From assembly GCA_945948555.1 (NCBI GenBank), contig CAMFBM010000005.1, forward strand, positions 1 to 64,000: a DNA stretch of 64,000 nt, written 5' to 3'. A program made the translations under genes and the position numbers. Positions within the stretch are counted from its first letter, which is position 1; every line of letters starts with the position of its first letter. The stretch is from an uncultured Bacteroidales bacterium (GTDB lineage Bacteria > Bacteroidota > Bacteroidia > Bacteroidales > UBA932). Under the pieces are notes generated by a model that saw nothing but the letters and a program-made list of their open reading frames with translations, was not told the origin of the DNA and made no database searches. Positions 53,938-63,369 of this stretch are shown here, piece by piece.

Positions 53938-55485
53938 TTACTCAGAGATTTTCCAGTCCTCAATCCTTCTGGTTCCGGTTGAGAAACTTACGCCAATCTT
54001 GAAGAGTTTCCGGGGGTCATTGACAAAAGGCTTTGCATAACCCTTGTCGTCAATTTGTTGCAGGGCGGCGTCAGCGGTATTGTCAATCTTCAGTTCGACT
54101 ATGTAGATATAATCCTTTGTCTGGAGCAGCAGGTCAATCCTGCCGTTGCTGGTGCTTCGTTCGGCCTGGACATACTCTCCTACAAGTTCCATTATGATGT
54201 ACATAGCATACTGGAAATTCTTCTCCGCATCGCCCTGAATCTGGTAGGTGGTGTTTGCGAACAGTGCTTCCAGGGTGCTCATAAAGACATCTGGAGTGCC
54301 GGACCTGAGTGCTTTGGCCAATTTTGATGTTGTCGTGTTGCCCTCTGCCGGGTTGACAGGGACATAGTACGAGTAGATGAATTTCAAGAAACCGTTCTTT
54401 ACCTCGTCGTTTGGAAATCCGAGTGTGTATTCCCTGAATTCCGTGTCGTAGTCCTTTATTGTCAGGTATCCTGTCTGGAAGAATAATGGCACAGGTCTGT
54501 TTACTATATCCTGCATACCGCTTAGATCATCCTCGGATACCACAACATTATCAGAGAGCTTTGTTACATCGAACTCTGTTTTCTTCATCACATTGACGAG
54601 CAGCGTCGGAGTGCCGGTTTCGAACCAATAGTCCTTGAATTTCTTTGAACTGAAGGTGTTCAACAAACTGAACGGGTTGTACACCCCTGGGGAATCTTCA
54701 CAGAAATGATAGCCGTCGTACTTGTATTTGAGCTTGTTGTAGCATTCCTCTATGCTCAACCGGTTGGCCAGGGCCAGTTCAGCGACACTTCCTTCAAAGT
54801 ATTTGTGCAAATCGTCCTCCGAGATTCCGCAGATGCCGGAATATTCAGTCTCCATTGAGATGTCCCGAAGGTTGTTCAGGCTACTGAACACGCTCAATTT
54901 CCCAATCTTAGACACACCCGTCAAGAAACCAAACTTTATTTGTCCGTCCTTTGCCTTCAGCACGCTGTAGAATCCCTGGAGGGTCCTGCGATAATAATCA
55001 ACCAGGGCTTCGTCGCCCAGATTGTTCACAATAGGCTTGTCATATTCATCAATCAGAATGACCACTTTTCGGCCGGTCTTGCTGCAGGCTGCATCGATGA
55101 CATCATTCATTCTGGCGGAACAGTCATCATATTTGCGAATGACTCCGTATTGTGCCTCCCAATTGTTAAGATGTTGATCCAAAACGACATCCAGATCTTC
55201 AGGATTTATATATCTGCCGCTGTTCAAATCCAGATGCAGTACTGGATATTCAATCCAGTCCTTCTCCAACTGTTCAATCGCCAATCCTTTGAACAATTCC
55301 TTCTTGCCTGAGAAATAAGCATCCATCGTGGAGATGAGAAGGCTCTTCCCGAATCTGCGCGGGCGGCTGAGGAAATAATATTTGCCTGTATAAGCCAATC
55401 GATCAATGAGATGGGTCTTATCCACATAAACGTATCCGCTTCTGCGCAAATCCTCAAAATTCTGTATGCCTATCGGGTACAACAT
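53938..55485 (-). CDS. AAA-ATPase-like / PD-(D/E)XK nuclease family protein
   Basis: A 515-residue protein from MLYPIGIQNFEDLRRSGYVY. The N-terminal AAA-ATPase-like domain has YVDKTHLIDRL, Walker A-like SRPRRFGKSLLIST and a Walker B-like VVILIDEYDKP. The C-terminal PD-(D/E)XK fold has GRIDLLLQTKDYIYIVELK, with D and E-x-K present. This family is expanded in Bacteroidales with unknown function. It stands alone; its upstream region is shared with the LacI-family remnant. Confidence 0.9.
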   Translation of the reverse strand: MLYPIGIQNFEDLRRSGYVYVDKTHLIDRLAYTGKYYFLSRPRRFGKSLLISTMDAYFSGKKELFKGLAIEQLEKDWIEYPVLHLDLNSGRYINPEDLDVVLDQHLNNWEAQYGVIRKYDDCSARMNDVIDAACSKTGRKVVILIDEYDKPIVNNLGDEALVDYYRRTLQGFYSVLKAKDGQIKFGFLTGVSKIGKLSVFSSLNNLRDISMETEYSGICGISEDDLHKYFEGSVAELALANRLSIEECYNKLKYKYDGYHFCEDSPGVYNPFSLLNTFSSKKFKDYWFETGTPTLLVNVMKKTEFDVTKLSDNVVVSEDDLSGMQDIVNRPVPLFFQTGYLTIKDYDTEFREYTLGFPNDEVKNGFLKFIYSYYVPVNPAEGNTTTSKLAKALRSGTPDVFMSTLEALFANTTYQIQGDAEKNFQYAMYIIMELVGEYVQAERSTSNGRIDLLLQTKDYIYIVELKIDNTADAALQQIDDKGYAKPFVNDPRKLFKIGVSFSTGTRRIEDWKISE

Positions 55486-55530
55486 AACATTGTCTTTATC
55501 ACACCTGTGCAAAGATACAAATTTATTGTT

Positions 55531-55836
55531 TCAATCACTTGCCCCGAGGCGAATTTGAGTGTTGACCGTGATGTCGTCAGGTTTTGGCTCAGGATGATAT
55601 GCTGCGACGGAATCGCCTTGGATGAGGGTGGATTTCAGTCTTATGATGGATGTCGAATTCGAGCGGCCTTCCTGAATCATTCCATTGAGCAGGGTGCAGC
55701 TGGTGTGGGCCATACCTTCGATGGACTGGCTGATGCGGGTGATATTCGGGGCGACGAATTTCATATATCTGTTGTCATCCACTGTGACCAGGGAGAAATC
55801 CCCGGGAATTTGCGATAGCAAATACGGAAAGGGTTC
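55531..55836 (-). pseudogene. C-terminal fragment of a LacI/GntR-type regulator
   Basis: About 96 codons encode the end of a periplasmic-binding-protein-like sensor domain: IPGDFSLVTVDDNRYMKFVA, PNITRISQSIEGMAHTSCTL and SIIRLKSTLIQGDSV, like the last third of LacI-family regulators. The DNA-binding domain is absent. The reading frame starts inside the first copy of the 155-bp repeat, so the upstream part has been lost at that repeat. Confidence 0.65.
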
Positions 55837-56163
55837 AAGGTCGCCACTTCCCCCACAATTGGGTTGTGAACGATAATTGTGAATTTATTATAAATAATTA
55901 TACCTTATATTTGAGATGCGCAAGCATCGAAGGCGTCATCAGACGCCGCGACCGTCCCGGGTATTTGCGCAGCAAATACGGAAAGGGTATAAGGTCGCCA
56001 CTTCCCCCACAATGGGGTCGTGAACGATGATTGTGAATTTATTATAAATAATTATACCTTATATTTGAGATGCGCAAGCATCAATGGCGTCATCAGACGC
56101 CGCGACCGTCCCGGGTATTTGCGATAGCAAATACGGAAAGGGTATAAGGTCGCCACTTCCCCA
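55801..56163. repeat. Tandem array of a structured 155-bp repeat (2.35 copies)
   Basis: Units begin at 55801, 55956 and 56110, each starting CCCGGGWATTTGCG; the third is partial. Each full unit contains several perfect stems: GTATTTGC/GCAAATAC with a short loop, CACAAT/ATTGTG, GATGC-GCAA-GCATC with a GNRA-type loop, GGCGTC-ATCA-GACGCC, and GCGACC/GGTCGC spanning two units. The first two copies are about 95 percent alike. No reading frame with family resemblance crosses it. Confidence 0.9.
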
Positions 56164-56269
56164 GTTTGGGGACGGGAGGGGCAATAATATGGACCGACCC
56201 TCACGAGCCGGCCCATACCAGGAATTATAGATTTTTGGTATTATGGATTATGCTGTTATCAGAAGATTC
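56164..56269. other. 3' region of the kdgK-eda-exuT operon
   Basis: The gap between the repeat array and the exuT stop is 106 bases. It holds one imperfect stem (TATGGACCG at about 56189 with CGGCCCATA at about 56209) that could act as a terminator, and nothing else that I can support. Confidence 0.4.
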
Positions 56270-57739
56270 TTAAGCCTCAATCTTCTTGTACTTCGGCACC
56301 AGAGTCTTCATAATGCTCCACGCAATCAGGTAAGCCAGGCCGCAGAAGCAGAACATAATGAAGTAGCCTCCCTGCTTGCCGCTGAAACCGAGGAAGCTGA
56401 ATGCCTGTCCGAGTTCATCCGTGTAGGTGAAAAGCATTCCTGCACCCTTCTGGATGAAGAATGAACCGATTCCGCCTGCCATTCCGCCGATTCCGGTGAT
56501 GGTTGCAATGGCGCTCTTCGGGAACATATCTCCGATGGTTGAGAACAGGTTTGCTGACCAGGCCTGGTGCCCGGCACCTGCGATACCGATGAGGATTGCA
56601 GGCCACCAAGCTGAGAATGCTCCGAGAGGCTGGGCAAACAGAGCCACGAGAGGGAAGAACGCGAAAATAAGCATTGCAAGCATACGGCCCTGGTAAGGAT
56701 TCATTTTCTTCTTGTCAATGAACACTTTAGGAAGGTATCCACCGTAGATGGATATTACCGTAACGATTGCATAGAGAGTGATGATCAGCGCCATTCCCAT
56801 TCCTGAGGATGACTTGTAGCCGAACTGGTCGGAGAAATAGGCCGGAGCCCAGAACAGGAAGAACCACCAGACACCGTCGGTGAAGAATTTGCCTGTGATG
56901 AAAGCCCAGGTCTGACGGTAGGTGAAGCATTTCCAGAAAGGAATCTTCACTTCCTCGCTGTCAGTCTTTGCTGCGGAAGCATCCTCCTTGTCGTCCTGGT
57001 TGATGTACTCAAGCTCAGCCTTGTTGACGAATTTGGAGTCTTTAGGCTTGCTGTACATAAACACCCAGAGTCCCATCCAGATGAAACCGAGGGCACCGAT
57101 GATGATGAAAGCCATCTCCCAGCCGCCTCCGATGCCTTTGTCCTTGAAGAACTGGGCGAGAAGCGGAATGGTTGCAGGAGCCACAAGGGCACCTACTGAT
57201 GCACCTGCGTTGAATATAGAAGTCGCAAATGCACGGTCCTTCTTAGGGAAGTACTCTGCTGTCACCTTGATGGCTGCAGGGAAGTTGCCTGCCTCACCAA
57301 GGGCGAGGATGCATCGTGCAGCGATGAAAAGCCAGACACTTGTGGAAGCTATTGCCAGGGCTGCTGCAGAACCTGTCTGCACGGCTGCCATAGCCTGGAC
57401 GCTCTCATATCCCTCGATGTGCATAGTTGCCCATCCGCAGGCAGCGTGAAGACACGCACCGGCTGACCAGATGCCGATTGCCCAGAGGTAACCTTTCTTT
57501 GTGCCCATCCAGTCCACGAATTTCCCGGCGAACAGCATACAGATGGCATACACAATCGAGAAGATTGCAGTGATTGTACCGTAGTCGCTGTCTGTCCAGT
57601 GAAATTCCGGAGCGATGAAGTCCTTCCATGTGAGTGAGAGGACCTGTCGGTCCATATAGTTGACTGTTGTGGCGATGAACAGAAGTCCGCACATCCACCA
57701 TCTCCAGTTGGTCATCAGTTTTTTAGATGTTGATTCCAT
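56270..57739 (-). CDS. exuT: ExuT-like hexuronate MFS transporter
   Basis: A 489-residue, 12-helix major facilitator protein of the anion:cation symporter family. It shows TTVNYMDRQVLSLTW, LFAGKFVDWMGTKKGYLW, RCILALGEAGNFPAAIK and ATITGIGGMAGGIGSF. ExuT-type carriers import galacturonate, glucuronate or 2-keto-3-deoxygluconate. Position after kdgK and eda supports a uronate-type substrate. It is the last gene of this operon. Confidence 0.92.
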   Translation of the reverse strand: MESTSKKLMTNWRWWMCGLLFIATTVNYMDRQVLSLTWKDFIAPEFHWTDSDYGTITAIFSIVYAICMLFAGKFVDWMGTKKGYLWAIGIWSAGACLHAACGWATMHIEGYESVQAMAAVQTGSAAALAIASTSVWLFIAARCILALGEAGNFPAAIKVTAEYFPKKDRAFATSIFNAGASVGALVAPATIPLLAQFFKDKGIGGGWEMAFIIIGALGFIWMGLWVFMYSKPKDSKFVNKAELEYINQDDKEDASAAKTDSEEVKIPFWKCFTYRQTWAFITGKFFTDGVWWFFLFWAPAYFSDQFGYKSSSGMGMALIITLYAIVTVISIYGGYLPKVFIDKKKMNPYQGRMLAMLIFAFFPLVALFAQPLGAFSAWWPAILIGIAGAGHQAWSANLFSTIGDMFPKSAIATITGIGGMAGGIGSFFIQKGAGMLFTYTDELGQAFSFLGFSGKQGGYFIMFCFCGLAYLIAWSIMKTLVPKYKKIEA

Positions 57740-57768
57740 TATTTTTTTTAAAAGAGGTTAGAATGTTG

Positions 57769-58437
57769 TTACTTTCTTACTTCCCTGATGATGTCGAGGG
57801 CTGTGCGGCAGAGTTCGGAAATCTTGCCCCACTCCTTTGCTGCAATCACTTCCTTCGGGAAGAGGTTGCTGCCCATTCCCACGCAGGTAACTCCGGCCTT
57901 GAACCAGCCTTCGAGGTTCTCCCTGGTTGGTTTGACACCGCCGGTAACCATAATCTGGCTCCACGGCATAGGGGCACGCAGACCCTTGACGAATGCAGGG
58001 CCGAGAACGTCTCCCGGGAACACCTTGCAAAGGTCGCATCCCAGTTCCTGGGCCTTGCCAACCTCTGAAACGGTTCCGCATCCCGGGCAGTAAGGCACGA
58101 GCCTGCGGTTGCAGACAGGAGCAATCTCCGGATTGAAGAGCGGACCGACAACGAAGTTTGCGCCCAACTGAAGGTAGAGGGCAGCCGTTCCCGGATCAAC
58201 GACGGAACCTATCCCGACAATCATTCCCGGGAGTTCCCTGTTGGCATATTTCACCAGTTCGGCGAATACTTCCTGGGCAAAATCGCCCCTGTTTGTGAAC
58301 TCGAAGGCGCGTACGCCACCGTCGAAGCAAGCCTTGAGAACTGCCTTTGCAGTCTCTGCATCAGCATTGTAGAAGACAGGAACCATTCCTGTCTCCTTCA
58401 TTGCTGCAATTACCTGTAGTTTGTTGTATTTTGCCAT
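57769..58437 (-). CDS. eda: 2-dehydro-3-deoxy-phosphogluconate (KDPG) aldolase
   Basis: A 222-residue Schiff-base aldolase that splits KDPG to pyruvate and glyceraldehyde 3-phosphate. The catalytic Lys is in [10 protein letters not shown], the Glu in AFEFTNRG, and [12 protein letters not shown] is the family phosphate-binding loop. It lies between kdgK and exuT on the same strand with short gaps. Confidence 0.95.
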   Translation of the reverse strand: MAKYNKLQVIAAMKETGMVPVFYNADAETAKAVLKACFDGGVRAFEFTNRGDFAQEVFAELVKYANRELPGMIVGIGSVVDPGTAALYLQLGANFVVGPLFNPEIAPVCNRRLVPYCPGCGTVSEVGKAQELGCDLCKVFPGDVLGPAFVKGLRAPMPWSQIMVTGGVKPTRENLEGWFKAGVTCVGMGSNLFPKEVIAAKEWGKISELCRTALDIIREVRK

Positions 58438-58468
58438 ATTTCAATATTTCATTCGAGATTGTCCGGAA

Positions 58469-59509
58469 CTACCTTGAAACCCTTCCTGAACCATCACCGT
58501 TCATCAGGTTCTCCACCTCTGCAACGGTTACCTGATTGTAGTCACCGAAGATAGTGTGTTTCAGGCAGGAAGCTGCAACTGCAAAATTGAGGGCCTTCTG
58601 GTCGTCATTTGTGTAGGTGAGCAGGCCGTAGATGAGACCGCCCATGAATGAGTCGCCGCCACCGACGCGGTCAACGATGTGGGTGATGTCGTAGCGAGGT
58701 GACTGATAGAGAGTTGTTCCATCGAATAGGACTCCGCCCCAGGTGTTGTGATTTGCGTTGATTGAACCGCGCAGGGTGATGATGACCTTCTTTGCACGAG
58801 GGAATTTTGTCATCAGCTGACGGCATACGCTCTCGAATTCAGCTGCGTTCACCTCGCCTTTGGTTGCAGTTACGTCGAAGCCCTCAGGTTTGATTCCGAA
58901 GACTTTCTCCGCATCCTCCTCGTTGCCAAGAATGACATCACAGCCCTCAACAAGGGCAGGCATCACCTCGGAGGCCTTCTTGCCGTATTTCCAGAGATTC
59001 TTCCTGTAGTTGAGGTCGCAGGAAACGGTCACGCCGAGCCTGTTGGCTGCCTTGATGGCCTCAAGACAAACGTCAGCGGCTCCCTGGCTGATTGCAGGAG
59101 TGATTCCGGTCCAGTGGAACCAGTCTGCACCTTCAAAAACCTTTTCCCAGTCAATCATTCCTTTCTCAATCTGCGCGATTGCAGAATTTGCCCTGTCATA
59201 GACAACCTTGCTCGGACGGGCAACCGCACCGGTCTCAAGGAAGTAGATTCCAAGCCTGTCACCTCCGAAAACGCAGTGACTTGTTCCCACACCGTAGCTG
59301 TGCAAATCCCTGATGCAGCTTGCTGCGATGTCGTTCTTTGGGAAGCGGGTTACAAACTCCGTATCTATGCCGTAATTGGCGAGTGAAACGGCGACGTTTG
59401 CTTCTCCGCCACCGAAAGTCGCCTCAAACTGACGAGCCTGTGAAAACCTGAGATAACCTGGAGTAGAAAGCCTGAGCATAATCTCTCCGAATGTGATAAC
59501 TTTTGGCAT
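58469..59509 (-). CDS. kdgK: 2-dehydro-3-deoxygluconokinase (KDG kinase)
   Basis: A 346-residue PfkB-family sugar kinase. The start MPKVITFGEIMLRLS, the substrate-binding GGGEANVAVSLANYG and the C-terminal signature VDRVGGGDSFMGGLIYG with the catalytic Asp are all present. It phosphorylates KDG for cleavage by the following eda. It is the first gene of the operon; its promoter and candidate operator lie in the 254-base divergent region. Confidence 0.94.
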   Translation of the reverse strand: MPKVITFGEIMLRLSTPGYLRFSQARQFEATFGGGEANVAVSLANYGIDTEFVTRFPKNDIAASCIRDLHSYGVGTSHCVFGGDRLGIYFLETGAVARPSKVVYDRANSAIAQIEKGMIDWEKVFEGADWFHWTGITPAISQGAADVCLEAIKAANRLGVTVSCDLNYRKNLWKYGKKASEVMPALVEGCDVILGNEEDAEKVFGIKPEGFDVTATKGEVNAAEFESVCRQLMTKFPRAKKVIITLRGSINANHNTWGGVLFDGTTLYQSPRYDITHIVDRVGGGDSFMGGLIYGLLTYTNDDQKALNFAVAASCLKHTIFGDYNQVTVAEVENLMNGDGSGRVSR

Positions 59510-59558
59510 ATTTCAAAAATATTAAATTTGTTTTCAGTCGGATTCTGACAAATCGGTG

Positions 59559-59601
59559 CAAAAGTAGTAAATATTTTTATATTCCGTGTACGGTAACGGA
59601 A
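59559..59601 (-). promoter_or_regulatory. kdgK promoter element and candidate LacI operator
   Basis: TACTTTTG on the minus strand (59559-59566) lies 50 bases before the kdgK start. Just upstream, TTCCGT (59582-59587) and ACGGAA (59596-59601) form a perfect inverted repeat with 8 bases between, in the -33 zone. It is a good candidate site for the divergent LacI regulator. Confidence 0.55.
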
Positions 59602-59763
59602 AATTTAATCAGTTTTTTTCCTCTGCCTTTGAAAAATTCATCCAGGGTTAATATTTCATATTCTCAAAGACGTATTTTTTGGAAAATATCTATTGGGTTT
59701 TGTAATTATTTTCGGATATTTGTCGGTCTTTGTACTAAAGGCGACAATCTGAAACATTTGACT

Positions 59764-60828
59764 ATGGCAACGACTGAACAACCCGGCAAAACAACAATAA
59801 ACGATGTCGCAAGGGCGGCAGGGGTTTCAAAAGGTACTGTGGACCGTGTACTTCACGACAGGGGAGAGGTCTCTTCCAAAAGCCGGGAGAAAGTTCTCAG
59901 GGCCATAGACGAACTTGGATTCAAGCCGAATCTCTACGCCTCGATGCTTGCCACAAGGAAGGAGCACACCATCTACTGCATTATTCCGGAGTACTTTACA
60001 GGAGAGTTCTGGTCCCTGACCGACAAAGGCATTCAGGATGCAGGGGAGATTGTTGCCCGCTACGGCATCAAGGTCCTGCCTGTCAGATATGACCAGTACA
60101 GCATCGAGTCCTTTCAGGCCGTCTGCGAAAAGGTACTCGAATCACCGCCTTCCGGAGTGCTGATTGCCCCTATGTTCCGCGCAGAGACATTGAAGTTCGT
60201 GAAGGAACTATCGAAGATGGGGATACCTTATATATATATAGACTCAAAACTTGAGGACGACGACTATTTTGCATATTTCGGTATGCCTATGTATCAGAGC
60301 GGTTACCTGTGTGCCGACATTCTTACTTCCGGAAATCCCATTCCGAAGGCCTACGTCGTCCGCATTGCCAGGGACAAGCGGGGCCTCTCCGACCCTACAG
60401 TGACGCGCAGGACAGGTTTTCTGGACTATATGTCGGAGCATTGTCCCGGAACAGAAATCGAGAATGTCTTCATCGACCCGAAAGACAGGAAAAAAATTGA
60501 CGAAGCCCTGGATGCGACCATCGGAAAGGATTCCGGCAGAAAGTACATCGTGATGTTCAATTCCCGTGTGCACCTTGTCGCTGACTGGCTGCGCAGGAGA
60601 GGTCTGACCGGTTGCCGGGTTGTGGGTTTTGATGTTCTGGAAAAGAATGTCGCCTTGATGAAAGAGGGATATGTACAGTGTCTGATTGCGCAACACACTG
60701 ATAAACAGACTGTTGCTGCGGTCAATGCTATGGTGGATTTCCTTATTCTCGGAAAACCTGTCGCCAGGAAGGACAATTACACGCAGATGGATATACTTAA
60801 TATCTACAATTGCGATTACTATATGTAA
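59764..60828 (+). CDS. LacI-family regulator of the uronate operon
   Basis: A 354-residue regulator from MATTEQPGKTT. The N-terminal helix-turn-helix is TINDVARAAGVSKGTVDRVLHDRGEVSSKSREKV (residues about 11-45) with the hinge FKPNLYASMLATRK, then a periplasmic-binding-type sensor domain (TIYCIIPEYF, VLIAPMF, CRVVGFDVLEKN). It is divergent from kdgK and is likely to control the kdgK-eda-exuT operon in response to a uronate-pathway intermediate. Confidence 0.92.
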   Translation: MATTEQPGKTTINDVARAAGVSKGTVDRVLHDRGEVSSKSREKVLRAIDELGFKPNLYASMLATRKEHTIYCIIPEYFTGEFWSLTDKGIQDAGEIVARYGIKVLPVRYDQYSIESFQAVCEKVLESPPSGVLIAPMFRAETLKFVKELSKMGIPYIYIDSKLEDDDYFAYFGMPMYQSGYLCADILTSGNPIPKAYVVRIARDKRGLSDPTVTRRTGFLDYMSEHCPGTEIENVFIDPKDRKKIDEALDATIGKDSGRKYIVMFNSRVHLVADWLRRRGLTGCRVVGFDVLEKNVALMKEGYVQCLIAQHTDKQTVAAVNAMVDFLILGKPVARKDNYTQMDILNIYNCDYYM

Positions 60829-60830
60829 AC

Positions 60831-61925
60831 CTACATCAACAGCCAGGTGGAATAGCCGACCACAAGTCCCACGACACAGTTGACAGCCTTGGCCTTGAGG
60901 AATGCCTTGCGGTCTTCGGCCAGAAGCGGCAGGGATGCGTGTCCGTCCTGGGAGATGCAGCTGGCAAGCAGAACCGGCAGGCCGATGATTCCGTTTGCGT
61001 AGAGTGTCACGAAAATCAGATGCGGTCCCGATTCCGGGATTATTCCCACAAGAACAGCCAGCAGAATCATCAGGGCTGTGTTGTCACTGACCCATTGCCT
61101 GATGTCAAAATAGTAAAGCCCCGTGTTGACCAGAAGGAGCACTCCGAAAGTCCACGCAAAAATGCTCCCGAGGTGTTTCACGACCACGTGCTGCCAGAGA
61201 TGCTCCTCGACAAAATGGTCTGAACCGCAGAGAATCATCACGAAAATGACGCAGCTCAGAACGGCAAAAAAGATGTTCATCCATTGTTCGTCAAGGATAT
61301 TGAATGAGACATCGTTGATTTCCTCAACGTGTTCGTGCTCAAGGATTCCGAAACCGAGGGCCGCTGCATAGCCTCCCACCAGCAAAGACAGAAGCGCTCT
61401 CTTCAGGCTGAAATGCCATTTTTTATGGCTGTGATGATGCTTTCCCTGCTCCTCGCCATGATTCTCGCAGGAGTCATTGCTGCCGTTGTCATCCGGGTGA
61501 ATCCGGTACCCATCCTGACAGGTCCTGACTCCATGCTTCTTCCCAATACCAAGAAAATCAACAAGATATCCGACGATGACAGAAAGAACGAGCAATATTC
61601 CGAAAATCAGCACAACTTTCTCGGGAGTCATTGCCATCATCACGAAGGCCTCGTCACCGGATGAGGCAATCATCATTGCCACAAGGGCTCCGAAACTCAG
61701 AAGTCCGTGGGTGTAGAGCGAAACTGTCGCGAATCCGCCGACACATCCGGGAATCATTCCGAGAAGTGCTCCGGTGGCAACCTGCCCGAATCGCTTGCCC
61801 CTGAGGCTGTTGAGAAGCCTTCCCCTAGATTCGATATTGAGTGACTCGATGATCATCATCATAATGACAACCATCCCCGTGACAAACACGGAGTTGAAAA
61901 GTGTGTCTTCTAAAATATGCCACAT
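60831..61925 (-). CDS. Putative manganese transporter (ArsP_2-like membrane protein)
   Basis: A 364-residue protein with about ten membrane helices. Both halves carry a similar motif: LLGMIPGCVGGFATVSLYTHG and LVGIIPESGPHLIFVTLYANG. Between them is a His-rich loop (HHHSHKKWH), as expected for a metal carrier. The family is annotated as a putative manganese or arsenic exporter; the metal cannot be told here. The gene ends 3 bases after the LacI gene on the opposite strand. Confidence 0.85.
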   Translation of the reverse strand: MWHILEDTLFNSVFVTGMVVIMMMIIESLNIESRGRLLNSLRGKRFGQVATGALLGMIPGCVGGFATVSLYTHGLLSFGALVAMMIASSGDEAFVMMAMTPEKVVLIFGILLVLSVIVGYLVDFLGIGKKHGVRTCQDGYRIHPDDNGSNDSCENHGEEQGKHHHSHKKWHFSLKRALLSLLVGGYAAALGFGILEHEHVEEINDVSFNILDEQWMNIFFAVLSCVIFVMILCGSDHFVEEHLWQHVVVKHLGSIFAWTFGVLLLVNTGLYYFDIRQWVSDNTALMILLAVLVGIIPESGPHLIFVTLYANGIIGLPVLLASCISQDGHASLPLLAEDRKAFLKAKAVNCVVGLVVGYSTWLLM

Positions 61926-61941
61926 AAGTCAAGTTCTTCAA

Positions 61942-63015
61942 TTATTCAATCCACCCGGCGATGAACAGGTTGACTATCGGCCTGATGGGGGAATTTGTCG
62001 TCAGTGTTACAATTACAAGGACTTCACCTGCAGGCAGTCCCGCTGTGTCAAGCTCGGCATTGAAGCCGCCTTTTCCTCCGGGCGTAACCTTCGGGACAGA
62101 CTGGACCTTGCATCCCGGTTTGTCCGCATCTGCCTTGTAAACAATGAAATCGCTTTTGCCGACATTGCTGAATGCCCAGGAAGCGGTCACTTTAGTCCCT
62201 TTTTTCACTTTCCCGAATGAAAAAGTGCTTTCCTTGAACATCGGTCTTGAACCGGCATCCTTCTGTTCCCTTGTGAGATTGTCGAAATTTGCCTTGGTGA
62301 ATGCATTTACGGAAATCTTTCCGCCGTTTGTCCCATTGACGGTGGCCGAGTAGATATTCTTTCCCCAGACACCCTCCCGGCTTGAGACAGTGCAGGTTAG
62401 TGTCGCTACTCCGGAAGCTGGAACCGGGTTGGGGGAGACATTCAGGGTCAATCCCTCTGTCACGGAACTGAAGGAAAGTTTCTGAGGACTTGCGGAGAGG
62501 TTCGCCACCTTGACTACAGTGCTTTTTGACTCGCCCATGTCGAGGTTGCCGCACTTGATCTCTGCTTCGCGGAATCCGAAATTTCCCAAATGTACGGGAT
62601 ATGTCTCACTGAGGGCTTTCTTTTTTTCGTGGCTGTAGCCCCTGAGTCTCAGCACGACGGGCTTTTTGAGGCTTGAGATGTGGACTGTCAGGGTTTTGTC
62701 AAATGGATATGGACCTTCGTCATTGGTATATGTAGCACTGATGACTCCGCTCTTGCCTGGTTGGACAGGTTCCTTTGTCCATTGTGCGTCAGTGCAGCCG
62801 CAGGAGGTCGTCACATTGTATATGACCAGGGGCTTGTCGCTGATGTTCCTGACATTGAACGAACATTTCATCGGGCCGTCGCTCAGGAGTACGTCACCGA
62901 AATCGAACACGGTCCTGTCAAACTCGACACAACCTTCCTTCACTTCCTGGGCGTAGGAAAGGGAAGAGCAGATGCAAAACAATGCAAGGCTTAAAACAAT
63001 TCCGAACTTTCTCAT
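61942..63015 (-). CDS. Secreted DUF1573 protein
   Basis: A 357-residue secreted protein from MRKFGIVLSLALFCICSSLSYAQ, a signal peptide; the start at 63015 is preferred to one three codons upstream. It has immunoglobulin-like DUF1573 repeats: FDFGDVLLSDGPMKCSFNVRN with VTTSCGC, and a second copy FSFGKVKKGTKVTASWAFSN. This repeat type is common and its function is unknown. It lies after the manganese transporter gene on the same strand. Confidence 0.88.
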   Translation of the reverse strand: MRKFGIVLSLALFCICSSLSYAQEVKEGCVEFDRTVFDFGDVLLSDGPMKCSFNVRNISDKPLVIYNVTTSCGCTDAQWTKEPVQPGKSGVISATYTNDEGPYPFDKTLTVHISSLKKPVVLRLRGYSHEKKKALSETYPVHLGNFGFREAEIKCGNLDMGESKSTVVKVANLSASPQKLSFSSVTEGLTLNVSPNPVPASGVATLTCTVSSREGVWGKNIYSATVNGTNGGKISVNAFTKANFDNLTREQKDAGSRPMFKESTFSFGKVKKGTKVTASWAFSNVGKSDFIVYKADADKPGCKVQSVPKVTPGGKGGFNAELDTAGLPAGEVLVIVTLTTNSPIRPIVNLFIAGWIE

Positions 63016-63140
63016 CGTTTCCATTCAAATGAGTCCCTGACAGGGACAAACAGGCTGCAAATATAGTTTATTCCTCTTGAATATTATCCAAAAGAAGAGC
63101 AAAACCTTCGGGACGAGTATGAAAATCCAAATCTTTGATA

Positions 63141-63148
63141 TAAATTTG
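63141..63148 (+). promoter_or_regulatory. TAnnTTTG element before ferredoxin
   Basis: TAAATTTG lies 46 bases before the ferredoxin ATG. A second TTTG is only four bases upstream, too close to serve as a normal -33 element. Confidence 0.5.
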
Positions 63149-63193
63149 CAACCTGTCTTTTCAAAGACTTTAAACAAACTAAAAATATTTATT

Positions 63194-63361
63194 ATGGCAC
63201 ACAAAATTACTGATGCTTGCAAAGCTTGCGGAGCTTGTATCGCTGAATGTCCTGTAGAGGCTATCTCTGAGGGCGCTATTTACACTATTGATGCTGATCT
63301 TTGCGTTGATTGCGGATCTTGCGCTTCTGTTTGTCCTAACGATGCTATCGTAGCAGAGTAA
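63194..63361 (+). CDS. Two-cluster 4Fe-4S ferredoxin
   Basis: A 55-residue ferredoxin from MAHKITDACKACGACIAECP. It has two CxxCxxCxxxCP motifs (CKACGACIAECP and CVDCGSCASVCP) and so two 4Fe-4S clusters, typical of clostridial-type low-potential electron carriers in anaerobes. Codon use is strongly T-ended (GCT, GAT, TGT), unlike its neighbours, as expected for a highly expressed gene. It has its own promoter element and a long hairpin downstream. Confidence 0.96.
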   Translation: MAHKITDACKACGACIAECPVEAISEGAIYTIDADLCVDCGSCASVCPNDAIVAE

Positions 63362-63369
63362 TTCAACTA

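Noticed and set aside
55411..55818. Plus-strand frame overlapping the ATPase start and regulator fragment
   Set aside because: No family resemblance; the minus-strand reading gives a recognisable LacI-type end.
55801..56163. CRISPR array
   Set aside because: The unit is 155 bp, copies are adjacent without unique spacers, and no cas genes are near.
63077..63193. N-terminal extension of the ferredoxin
   Set aside because: It crosses the promoter element and adds 39 residues not found in this ferredoxin type.
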